From contig KQ482044.1 of NCBI GenBank assembly GCA_001430745.1, forward strand, positions 1 through 11,480: a DNA stretch of 11,480 nt. Direction: 5' to 3'. Position numbers and translations under genes: made by a program. Of the stretch, positions 1-8,600 are shown in pieces. Below the pieces are notes generated by a model. The model was not told the origin of the DNA. It did not search any database and saw nothing but the letters and a program-made list of their open reading frames with translations. Position 1 is the stretch's first letter. Every line of letters begins with the position of its first letter. Source of the stretch: Auxenochlorella pyrenoidosa. Its lineage: Eukaryota > Chlorophyta > Trebouxiophyceae > Chlorellales > Chlorellaceae.

Positions 1-153
1 CTAAAAACCTAAAACCCTGAACCCTAAAAAAACCCTTAAAACCCTAAACCCTAAAACCCATAAACCCTAAAGCCTGAACCCTGAACCCTAAAAGCTAAAC
101 CCAACCTAAACCCTAGAAACTAAAACCTAAATCCTAAAACTAAAACCTAAACC
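1..153. repeat. Degenerate plant-type telomeric repeat tract (CCCTAAA variants)
   Basis: The tract is built almost entirely of CCCTAAA-like units: CCCTAAA, CCCTAAAA, CCCTGAA, CCCATAAA, CCTAAA and similar. This is the C-rich strand of the TTTAGGG repeat used by land plants and many green algae. The C-rich strand reading 5' to 3' away from the left edge is the orientation expected at a left chromosome end. The units vary in length and sequence, so this is telomere-adjacent degenerate sequence, not a clean array. It ends sharply near 153. An interstitial telomere-like tract remains possible. Confidence 0.88.
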
Positions 154-1325
154 ATCACATACTTCACTTGAACAGTTTTCATCCACCCCCCTTTCTACCA
201 ACCCTTGAACAAGCGACTTACCCTCTTAAACTCGTTGCACACGAACGCACCTGCAATTGCACTCACATTTGCGCTTGCCGCTCATTTCTTTGCGGGCATT
301 CTAGAACATCATCGCCTGAGGCGCCGCACGGTGCCTTTGGCGCGAAGCACTGGCTCTGCAAGCGACGGGCGCAACATACTTTTGGTTGGCAGCTTGTGTA
401 GGCATGCAGGCCAGTTGCGGTATGGCCAAGGGGGATCGGGTGTCATCCTCGAGAGGGAAGATAGAAGACTTCGCAACCTCGCAGTTTTGTTTAAGCTCAT
501 TGTTGGTTGCGTTGTTGCTGTTGTTACCCCCTGCAAGGAGTGTTGTAGCGTTGGTTGCCGGACCGCTACTAGCTCAGAGGCTGGCTGTTGGTGGGGGTCA
601 AACCCCACCTCTAACACGCTGGCCGATCACCTGCCATTGCTACTCCACCCCAGCCGTTGCCATCATCTGCTGAAGCTGCGCTTCCCACGGCTGCGCTGCC
701 AACCGGATGCGCTCGCCTTGACAGCTGCAGGCTGGCGTCGAGCTCCTATTGCATTATGCTACTACTGTTGACTACAGCCTGGCAGTTTCATGAGCCAAGC
801 GATATTGAGCCTTTGCCAAAACTGTGGTTGTCGGGGCGCGTTGTGACAAGCCAAGCTGGCGCCTCAGGGTGATGTTCTGTTGCGTTTCTGCGGCTGACCG
901 CTCCCGGCCGGTGGACGCACTTTTCGCTGCCACTGGTGCGGGGTTGGAGGCACAGACAGCTGCAGCTGGCGCTGCTGCCGCCAGGCGTGTTGCAGCTACA
1001 TGGGAGAGCTAGAGTCATAAATAAGGCTATAACAGCAGCAAGCGTGCTGCCTCCAACCCAAACTCTGCATAGAGGCCCTCTTTCTTGCATGAGTTAGTCT
1101 TGCCATCGGCCATTTTTTCTTGCCTGGTTGTGTGACCGCGCTGGACCTGTCGTCGACGTTTGACTGAGACCGGTGTGACAGCAAGCAGAAAGCCAGCTGG
1201 CCAGCCAGCCAGCCAACCTGTTAGCCAGAGTGGTGCAAGAGCGGATCAGGCAACTCTGGTAAGCAACAGTGCAAACACTGAAGATCGTTGTTATGTGCTG
1301 TTGCCGCTGTGCACCAGTGACTCCC
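154..1325. other. Subtelomeric spacer, no convincing gene
   Basis: I find no gene in this stretch. Its GC content is visibly lower than in the genes to the right. The longest open frame (205-771, plus) has no recognisable motif and an unremarkable Cys- and Leu-rich composition. The stretch must contain the 3' UTR and poly(A) site of the Sel1-repeat gene, whose stop is at 1326-1328 on the minus strand. I did not see a chlorophyte TGTAA poly(A) signal there. AGCC tetranucleotide units occur at about 1195-1215. A 7-bp inverted repeat (GGTGGGG/CCCCACC) lies at about 590-609. Confidence 0.6.
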
Positions 1326-3040
1326 TTAGATCACCAAATCGGCATCTCCAACTGCTGCAAACTGGCGCTTCATTGCTGCAATTTCGGCTAGCTCAGCCTC
1401 GTTGCCAGCCTTGCGGAAGCACGCCGCGGCCTCCACCACATTCCGCTCCACACCAGCGCCTTCCAGGTGGCACCTACATGGGGGGGTGCATGCCCGCAGA
1501 GCTGGTTGAGTGACGGTAAAATGACTTGGTGTGGGGCTTTACAGACAAGTGCAAGCCAGCCAGCCAGCCTACCTACCTGGCTGGCCATGCCTGGCCATAT
1601 GGCTTGAGCACCACAGCCACCCAACAATCGGTTGCACACTTGCCATCACACAAACCGACATTCAACTTCCCTCCCCGCCTACCTGCCAATCCAGGTTAGA
1701 GCGCTGAAGCGCACTTCCTCGGTTGTCAGCGGCAGCGGCACGTCCCCCTCCACTGCAGCCTCCTGGGAGCGTGGCGCAAGTGGCGGCAGCTGGCCAGCGG
1801 CTGCACCGCTCCCGCTGTGAGCGCCATCTCCCAGAAGGTCCAGGGCGCGAGAAAAGCAGTCGTAAGCCTTCTCACCGTCCCGCCCTAAAGGATGGCGGGG
1901 GAAGCAAGCCAAACAGCAACAAATAAACTCGTGCATCCAATGGCCTAGACTGGCACCAGGCGGGCGGGCCGGATGGCAGGAAGGCAGGCTGGCTGGCAGA
2001 TGGCGGGGCATGCGGGCATGTGCGCAAGTTGGCTGGCGCGCAGGCTGGCTTGCAACTAGCTGGCAGGCTGACTGGCAGGCAAGCTCTGCATGTTGAGCTC
2101 ATCCTTGAGCAAGGCTCGACACAATGCGAGAAGGCAACCCGTGTATGGCTGGCATGCAATCGTCACCACCTCCCGGATAGCCAGCGCACCTCCTGGAGCC
2201 ATGCCCTCAAAGTACTGAATGCCGCAGCGCAACGCAGCCTCCGCGCTGTCCATGCTTGCCGCGTGTTGGAAGCGACGAAACGCAGCAGCGGCATCCTGCG
2301 CCACAAGCAGCCCATGCTCAAGGCAGCGCGCCACCTGCATTTGGAGGATGGACAGTATGGCAGATGGACCGTGAAAATTGAAGAACAACTACACTGTATC
2401 ACATAATTGAGCTGTTAGGAGGCAACTGACTGGGCAACAACACAACGCGAGCGGAACGGCAGGGCAACGGCAGGGGGGCCGGCATGAGAAAAACTGCCAT
2501 TGGCTACTGCAGGAGATACATTGGACCATGCCAAGGGTATTATAACATAAAGCAAGCACCACTTCCACTGTGCATGCACCCCTTGCCTGCAGCTCGCCAT
2601 CGGGGCAGCCCGCCGCCGCCGCCTGGGAGTGCAGGTCCAGCAGCAGGTGTTGTGCAGCGGTGTGCGCCACCTGAAAGGCATCCCACTGGCTCACCGCCCA
2701 GGCCTCCTGGTGCTCAGGTGCCACATGGTGAGCTGCATCCTGCAGAGCGGCTGCCAGAGCGGCATGCATTGCGTCCAGCGTGGCCTCGGGTGAGGCTGTG
2801 GTGCTGCTGTTGCGGCCGCTGCCGCAGCCGCCAGCTGAGCTGCCCACCAGCGCTGCCTTGAGCAGCTCTGTGCATGAGGCAGCCAGAAGCTCGCGACAGC
2901 GCACTGTACTGAGCCGTGCCGCAATGAGGGAAAGCTGCTCTGAGGCGGCAGCGGCAGTGGAGCTGCCACCCGTGGCGCCGGCTGACGAGGCGGCGGCGCG
3001 CCCTCGACGCCAGGCTCTCTGGCGAAGCGGTGGCGCGATC
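1326..3040 (-). CDS. Sel1-like (SLR) repeat protein, spliced; 5' end not resolved
   Basis: The identified coding exons, in transcript order, are 3040-2587, 2334-2190, 1884-1683 and 1473-1326, with stop TAA at 1326-1328. They encode about 315 residues. Joining them rebuilds Sel1-like repeats, short helix-turn-helix relatives of the TPR that usually act as protein-protein scaffolds. The first runs from GELQVARCLEHGLLVAQD through FRRFQHAAS. The second runs from SAEAALRCGIQYFEGM through EKAYDCFSRALDLLGDG. The third runs from RFSALTWIGRCHLEGAGVER through ACFRKAGNEAELAEI. Every junction keeps phase and falls inside a repeat motif. The first intron (2335-2586) needs a GC donor, CAG|GCAAGG. About 120 residues upstream of the repeats are Ala-rich and helical with no family I recognise. 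An in-frame TAG lies just upstream of 3040, so at least one more 5' exon is expected, probably within 3050-3600. The function is unknown. Sel1 identity is well supported; the N-terminus is not. Confidence 0.78.
1474..1682 (-). other. Intron of Sel1-repeat gene (GT-AG)
   Basis: The donor is GGCAG|GTAGGC and the acceptor is CATGTAG|GTGCC. Splicing makes GGC AGG TGC CAC, giving GRCHLEGAGVER, the core of a Sel1 repeat. The intron carries an AGCC tetranucleotide run (about 1554-1572) and the related CTACCTACCTGG. Confidence 0.85.
1885..2189 (-). other. Intron of Sel1-repeat gene (GT-AG) with GGCT/GGCA-rich stretch
   Basis: The donor is CCAGGAG|GTGCGC and the acceptor is CCTTTAG|GGCGGG. Splicing gives FEGMAPGGRDGEKAYDCF, a continuous Sel1 repeat. 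The plus strand from about 1975 to 2090 is dense in GGCA and GGCT units, which give the transcript strand a pyrimidine-biased character. Confidence 0.82.
2335..2586 (-). other. GC-AG intron of Sel1-repeat gene
   Basis: The 5' splice site is CTGCAG|GCAAGG and the acceptor is AAATGCAG|GTGGCG, both phase 0. Only this GC donor joins GELQ to VARCLEHG and makes a proper Sel1 start. The nearest GT donor, 7 nt downstream, breaks the frame. Confidence 0.8.
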
Positions 3041-3602
3041 CTGCATCGGAGCTAGGCGATATATACGCTTGGGTTGCCCCCAAGCGCCCCGAACAGTTCT
3101 TCAGCGACGCCGGTCAGAGGACCCTCAACCCTGCAGCAGCGCGCCTGCGGGCGACGCAGCAGACCATCGACATGTTGGCGAGATCACGCAAACCAACTGA
3201 GTGTGCCCCGAGGCTCGCTACCTAGGTGGCGGGGAGCGGCGCACAGCGCTGCAGCGCAGCGCTGCCGCAGCTGCAGCGCCAGTCAGAGCCCCAGAATGCT
3301 ATCGCCCCCCCTGAGTTCTTCGCTGCAATCAACTGGCAATGCATGATGCAGTACTCTCTGTGACCACACACCAGCACTCATATAGTGTGAAAAATCACGG
3401 CCGCTGTCGGCAAACAAGTGCATGGAGTTGAACGGTGGGGACGTTGGCGCCAGAGCACATAATTGCGGAAAGAGAGAAACATCGCAAGTTGAAAGCAATG
3501 AAGAGAGTCGGGCAGTGCAAGAAACATCAAATTTAGGTCGTCAAAGAACGGTACATGCTCAAATTCATTTCTGTGGCGACACCTCCATCCACAAGCTGCC
3601 AC
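3041..3602. other. Region between SBP and Sel1 genes: likely Sel1-gene 5' exon(s) and promoter
   Basis: This stretch must hold the 3' UTR of the SBP gene and the promoter plus missing 5' exon(s) of the Sel1-repeat gene. A good minus-strand donor, CCACCTAG|GTAGCG, at about 3221 is in phase with an acceptor at 3041 (GATGCAG|GATCGC). However, the exon it would close has no ATG before an upstream TAG. Bases 3350-3600 are markedly more AT-rich than the flanks and contain a minus-strand TATA-like ACTATATGAG at about 3375-3385. A plus-strand stop-free frame crosses 2986-3222 and is unexplained. Confidence 0.4.
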
Positions 3603-5250
3603 CTAGGCGGATGGCTGTTGCAGTGCGCACAGCAGCTGCCCAAGCTGTTGCAGCCCATCATCCGGCGGGAGCTGCACCATCTGCTGCAACAGGCTCAGCA
3701 ACAAGGTATCACCTGGTTGTTGCTGCAACTGATGCCCAGCAGCAGCGAGGAACGCCGCCTGCACCGCGGCCAGCGCGTGCACCAGCTGGTGCTGCCTTTG
3801 CTCGTGTCGTGGCTCCTCGCACAGCATGGCAGAGCAGTCCCGCAGTACACCGAGCACCCGTTCCAGCCCATGAACTGGACCATCCACCGTCACACGTCGC
3901 GGCTCTGCCCGCTGCTGCACAACCGGCGGTTGCGCTGAGTGCGCCAGCGGCAACAAGGTGGCGCCGCCCTGCTGCCAGCTGAGCAGTGGCCAGCATGGCT
4001 GCATCTCGGGTCCTTGCAGCTTGCTGGGTGCCGCCGCCGCCGCTGGCGCAAGCGCAGCCGCTGCACCTGGCGCCAATACGACCACCACCTGCATGCCGCG
4101 CTGCCGCAAGGCCACGTGGGAGATGCGCTTGTCGTGGCTGCTGGCACTCTGGTCCGAGGTGCCAGGCATGTGGCTGCCACTGTGCATGCCCTGCCCTGTG
4201 GATGCGCCCTTGAATGTGGTACCTGCAGCGGCACTTGTTCAGGGGGGATGAGCAGATTGGACCGGTGCAATGGTGTTGCCTGCAAGCCTGCCTTGGTATC
4301 CGGCAAGGGTACCAGGCAAAGCGTGCAAAGCATGCCGCACACTCCCGCGCACCTGCCCCTGCACTCCTGCCTATTTCCTCCCTCATCCTTGCGCGCCTCA
4401 CACGGCGACGCTCAGCCTGCAAGAAATGAGGAGGAGCTGTGGCCAGCGCTTTTAGTAGGAGCAGCATGCTGCTCGCCTTCCCTGGCCCTGCATGGCATGC
4501 GCAGCAGCGCCCGAGTCGACTTGTACACGTGCGATAGGCTGCCCCCAAGCTCACACGCCGCGCCAGGTGCTCCCTGCAGCTCCGCATAGTGCCATCGAAC
4601 CTGTCCAGAGTGTGGAACTGACCGCACTGCAAGGGCGCAACAGAGTGGCGGAAGGAGGGGCGGATGCTGGTAGGAAGCAGGGAGCGCGAGCTTGCTTCCA
4701 GCTCATGGCTGACGTAAGGGCAGCAGGGATAGCTGCGGCCGTCTGTCTATCAGTCGGCCAAGTCACCTAGCTGCAACTCACTCAAGGTCCACTGCATGCG
4801 CACCTGCTGGCAGAAACGCTGCTCCTTGCCGCTAACCAGCACTTGAGAGGCGGCGCAGTGCTCAGGGCACACGCGGTAGCGCTGCATGGGAAGGCAGGCA
4901 CGGGCCCAATAAAGCTGCTTTAATGCTGCTGACTGTGCAAGCATGCTTTGGAGCAAGGGAAAGCTTCCTACTGCGGGGATCACTACCATGGGCAACAACG
5001 CAGTCCCGGCAGCTGCCGCACACAGGCGGTGCCGCCGCCAACCAGGACCGCCCCTCGGACAGTACCAGACCCCTCGCACCCGGTAGAATGTGCTGGATGC
5101 GCGAACACTGATGCCACACACACTGCACACGCCGGGAAGCGCTCTGGGCGGAAGGTAGGTGTCGGGAGGGGCGGCAAGGCTGGGACCAGGAGGCTCCTGT
5201 GCCGCTGCTGGATCGCGTTTATTCCACCTAGCTGCAGCAAAAGACTCCAT
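3603..5250 (-). CDS. SBP-box transcription factor, 5 exons, 334 aa
   Basis: The exons are 5250-5080, 4881-4804, 4626-4555, 4416-4353 and 4222-3603; the stop TAG is at 3603-3605. All introns are GT-AG and all phases match. This is a nuclear DNA-binding protein of the SBP (SQUAMOSA promoter-binding) family, which recognises GTAC cores; algal members include the copper regulator CRR1. Residues 42-107 form the SBP domain. Zinc site 1 is CSVC (C42, C45) plus VCPEH (C62, H65). Zinc site 2 is RFCQQCGQFH (C81, C84, H88) plus RSC at C100, with canonical spacing C-x2-C-x3-H-x11-C. The first site has C-x2-C where the land-plant consensus has C-x4-C. The basic segment AERRRVRRARMR (108-119) fits the usual overlapping nuclear-localisation signal, but the common HN before the arginines is replaced by RR. 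Residues 130-334 form an Ala/Gln/Leu-rich, helical C-terminus that I cannot assign to a domain. The chosen start has a favourable context (CTTCATGGAG). An upstream 5' exon cannot be excluded. Confidence 0.92.
4223..4352 (-). other. SBP-gene intron 4 (GT-AG)
   Basis: The donor is GGGGCAG|GTGCGC and the acceptor is CCGCTGCAG|GTACCA, both phase 1. The join reads AGAGTTFKG, linking the basic segment after the SBP domain to the long C-terminal exon. This is the only SBP-gene junction not anchored by a conserved motif, so it rests on phase and splice-site quality. Confidence 0.75.
4417..4554 (-). other. SBP-gene intron 3 (GT-AG)
   Basis: The donor is CGGCGT|GTGAGC and the acceptor is CATTTCTTGCAG|GCTGAG with a good pyrimidine tract, both phase 0. 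It joins EHLARR to AERRRVRR, the basic end of the SBP domain. Confidence 0.85.
4627..4803 (-). other. SBP-gene intron 2 (GT-AG) splitting zinc site 2
   Basis: The donor is GCCAGCAG|GTGCGC and the acceptor is CCCTTGCAG|TGCGGT, both phase 0. The join rebuilds RFCQQCGQFH exactly, so this boundary is very secure. Confidence 0.93.
4882..5079 (-). other. SBP-gene intron 1 (GT-AG) splitting zinc site 1
   Basis: The donor is TACCGG|GTGCGA and the acceptor is CCCATGCAG|CGCTAC, both phase 0. The join rebuilds FYRRYRVCPEH, the conserved centre of the SBP domain. Confidence 0.92.
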
Positions 5251-5553
5251 GAAGTGCGAAGGCAACGGCCGGGCGGTGTACAAAACAATGGCCCAGTAAG
5301 CACGTGGACACGCAGTCGGATCTGGGTTTGGCGAGCTTGCCAGAGTTTGTGTAGGCGAAAGAAGGTGGTGCTGAGAAGAGGGGTGTGCATTGCAGTGCCT
5401 TAAGCATCCACTGCGCCATGACCTGGCGTGCCCAGCGCTGGCGCTTGCCCAAGGACGGAAACAAACCTCTCACAGCTGCAACTCAGGCGCAGCACTGCAA
5501 GCTCCTAGCATTGACCGTATTGTCTGGCTGCGCCCGCATGCAGCGCCGCCCAT

Positions 5554-5562
5554 GTACCGTAC
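5554..5562. promoter_or_regulatory. Paired GTAC cores in a near-palindrome
   Basis: The sequence TGTACCGTACA (5553-5563) has two GTAC cores one base apart, and its arms are inverted repeats. GTAC is the core bound by SBP domains. It lies about 300 bp upstream of the SBP start, which suggests, but does not show, self-regulation. Confidence 0.4.
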
Positions 5563-5616
5563 AGCAGCTGCTGCCAGCGTGTGGCGCTGCGCGCCGAGCT
5601 TGCTCAAGTGCCATGC

Positions 5617-5621
5617 TTACA
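5617..5621 (-). promoter_or_regulatory. Candidate TGTAA poly(A) signal for THO2
   Basis: The plus strand reads TTACA, which is TGTAA on the transcript, about 50 nt after the THO2 stop at 5673. TGTAA is the established poly(A) signal of Chlamydomonas and related chlorophytes. A five-base match is weak alone; the position is what supports it. Confidence 0.45.
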
Positions 5622-5672
5622 CGCGGTTCTCCACATCTGCTTGCGCAAAACCATGCAGCGATCCTGCAGGGC

Positions 5673-8600
5673 CTAGCGACGGCTGCGCCCGCCGCGCCTG
5701 TCCCGCCCCTCGTGCACTTCACGCACCTCCCGCACCTCGCGCCGCGGCTCCTCTGCCTGCCGCTCCTCGCGGTTCCCGTCGCCCCGGCCCTGCCGTGCAC
5801 CGCCGCCGCCATCTCGAGCAGCGACAGGCTCGTGCCTCTCCCGCTGCGGCTCGTGCTGGTGCTCGTGGGCAATCTCCTTGAGCGCGGCGCCCAGCAGGCC
5901 GCCGCCGCTGCCCAAGCGGCCGCGCAGCCGCGCCGGCACGCCGTTGTCCTGCAGCCATGGGGTAGCCGCAAGCAGGTGCCATGTGGGCAGCAGTACGCAC
6001 GGCTGTGGCCGATGGAGCAGGACACATGAGACGCAGCAAAGCAGGGAGATGCTCATTGGCGCCTGCAGCGGCACCGGAGGCTGCAGTGGCAGGAGCCACC
6101 GCCAGCCAGCATTAAGCTGTCATGCTGCCTGCCCTGCCATGGGACAGAACTCCATCACAACCAAAGAGCGACAAAGGGAGCAGCCACGTACCGCCCGCCC
6201 CACCCACCCCTGTCCCCCGCACCTCTGCGCGGTCGTGCCGTGCCCGCTTGCTGTCCGGCATGGGATCATCCAGCATCAGCGGCGCGCGGGGGCCGGCGGC
6301 ACGCCGCGGCTCTGCTGGCGGCCGCTCCGGGCTGCGCTCCCGCTTGCTCTGCTTCTTGTCCTGCGGGTGGCGGAGGGCGGCGGCGCAGCACGCAACACAC
6401 GGGTGAGGCGAGCGGCAGCCAGGCAGCCGGGCAAGCAGGCAGGCAGGTCGTTTGCCAGGGCAGGCAGGCAGAGGTGTCGGGCTGCACGTCAGGCAAGAAA
6501 CGGGGCGAGGAGGGCAAGCAGCCCTGCCGCCAACCCGTGAAAGCCCTGCCAGGGGCCAGCCAGCCCGCAGCAGAGCGCACCTTCTCCTTGTCCTTGTCCT
6601 TCTTCTCCTCTTTCTTGCGCCGCTTCTTCTCCTTGTCCTTGCGGCCGCGCTTGGACTTGCTGCGCCGCCTGCCGCGGCTGTGCTCCTCGTCCGAGCTGCC
6701 GCCGCTGCTGCCGTCGCTGCCGGCCTCGGCGTCGGTCGCACCCGAGCCCTTGCGCTCTGGCTGCCCCTCCCGCCTGCGCTCCTCCCTGTCGGGCCTGCCC
6801 TCCTCGCCGCGCTGCGGCTGCCGCGCCTCCCTGCCCCGCTGCGGCCGTTCCTCGCGGCTCGGCTCCCGCTCGCCGCGCTGCAGGTGGCCGGCGCGCGCGG
6901 CGGCGCGGGCAGTCTCTACATCTCCAGCCGCCGCTGCCGCCTCGCCTGCTTCGCCGCGCCGGCTGCGGTGCCCCTCTGTCCGCCCATCCCGCTCCTTGTC
7001 TCGCTCTGCAGCAGCGCTGCCGCCGCCGGGAGCGTCGCGGCTGCCCCGTGCAGGGCGCTCCCTGTCCTCCTGCCCCTGAGCCCGCTCGCCGGGGCGCTGG
7101 TCGCGAGCATCCGCAGCGCGGCCGCTGGGCCGATCAGCCGCCGCCGGCTCCTCCTCGCGCTTGCGCTTCCCAGCGGCGCCTGCACAGGGAGTTGAGGGCG
7201 ACAGCTTGTGAAGTCAGGGGCCAGGCAGGGCATGGCATTTCCGACGCCGCATGTGAAGACCTCTGACCGTGGCAAGGCACAGGCGCTTTAAGGTTCTATA
7301 CTCGCGCATAGCAGGGCCGTGCAAGCAGCAACCGCCACAGCGTGCCTCTGCTACTTGTTGTGACAGCCCACCTGCAGCCTCGTCTTCTCCTCGCCGCCGC
7401 TCACCGCGCTCCCGGCTGTCGCGGTCTGCCCGCTGGCTGCCACGCACGCCGCCCTCTGCGCCAGCAGCCTGCTTGTCATCTCTGTCGCCCCGCTGCCGCT
7501 CGCTGCCAGGCCGCTCCGCCTTGCCACCGGTAGCAGGCTCCGCGCCAGCGTCGGCGTCGCCGGGGCGCTCCCGCCCGCTCCGCTCTGCACGCTCGCCACC
7601 ACGCTCCGCACGCTGCCTGCTGCTGCCAGCGCCGGCGGCAGCCGCTGCCGGCTCATCCCTGCGGGCCCGCTTGGCATCCCGCTCGGGGCCGCTTCCGGGC
7701 TCCCCTGCTGTGCGCGTGCTGCCGCTGCTGGGCCGGCCCTCCCCGCGGGGCACGAAGGGGGCGGCGTCTGCCCGTAGGGCAGCCGCGCTCTTGCCTGCGT
7801 CCTTCTGGCCCTTGTCTGCAGCCGCCTCCTTGTCCCTCCTCTCCTCCCTGGGGGCCGGGCGAGGCGGCCGGTCATCCCTGCCGCTCCTGCCACGCTCCGC
7901 CTGCTGCTGCGGCTGCTCAGCCGACGGCTGCTGCTGCTGCTGCGAGCGGCCCCTGTCACGCCGATCGCGCTCGGTGGCCGCTGCTGGCTCGCCGGCGGGC
8001 CGCAGTTCGGTGGTGCTGCCGGCATGCTTGAGCTTATCGGCAGAGCCAAAGCCTGCACAACAGAAATCAATGGGAGTCCAGTGTGGGTTATCTGCCTGCA
8101 AAGAGAGGGAGCAGAAGGGCAGAGACAGAAAGGGCGGCAAAACGGCAGCGGCTGGCAGCATGGGCAAGGGATTTTCAGCGCAGGCGAACCCGGCAGCCAG
8201 TGACCGCCAACACGCCCTGCAGGCAGGCACACCTGGCGGCGGCCCATCGTTTGCTGCCGCGCCGCCACGCTCCTCGCGCCGCCGCTCCTGCTGCTGCTGC
8301 TGGCCGCGGTCACGCTCGCCCCTCTGCTGCTCGCCGCGGCCCGACGACATGCCCATGCCTGGCGGCAGGGCGGGCCCCTTGCTGCTGTCGGTGGTGCGCC
8401 GCGCCTGCTCCCGTGCCTCCCTGCCACCTGCCGGCTTCTCCACAGCTGCCTCCTTCTGCTCCACCTGGCCATCCTCCTTCTTCTCCTCCGCGCCGGCCTC
8501 ACCCTTGCCGGCGGCTGCGGGGGGCTTGCCCTCGGAGGCCGCCGCGGCGCCGCCCTTGGAAGCGGCGGGCCGGGCGGGGCGCTTCTTGGGGGGCAGGCCG

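Larger units (their letters stand above)
5251..5672. promoter_or_regulatory. THO2 3' UTR and SBP-gene upstream region
   Basis: This 422-bp spacer separates the THO2 stop from the SBP start; both genes are on the minus strand. It must carry THO2 3' processing signals and the SBP promoter. Visible elements are a minus-strand TGTAA at 5617-5621, GTAC cores at 5554-5557, 5559-5562 and 5278-5281, and a G-box-type CACGTG at 5301-5306, about 50 bp upstream of the SBP start. No clear TATA box is seen. The regulatory roles are inferred. Confidence 0.5.

Noticed and set aside
570..609. tRNA/SINE-like signal: TAGCTCAGAGG (A-box-like) followed by a GTCAAACCCC hairpin (T-arm-like)
   Set aside because: The spacing is too short for an anticodon arm, the loop is the wrong size, and no acceptor stem pairing or T-run terminator is seen.
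205..771. 188-codon plus-strand open frame next to the telomere
   Set aside because: It has no recognisable motif, a composition typical of translated non-coding DNA, and no support from splice structure or neighbours.
3709..4632. 307-codon minus-strand open frame starting just before the CGQFHTLDRF motif
   Set aside because: Only its first 24 codons after the acceptor and a 21-codon piece belong to the SBP gene; the rest reads through introns and into the wrong frame of the last exon.
6240..7195. Long plus-strand Ser/Leu/Ala-rich frames
   Set aside because: They are antisense to the THO2 tail exon 7179-6581, which is phase-locked to its neighbours; low-complexity composition explains the open frames.
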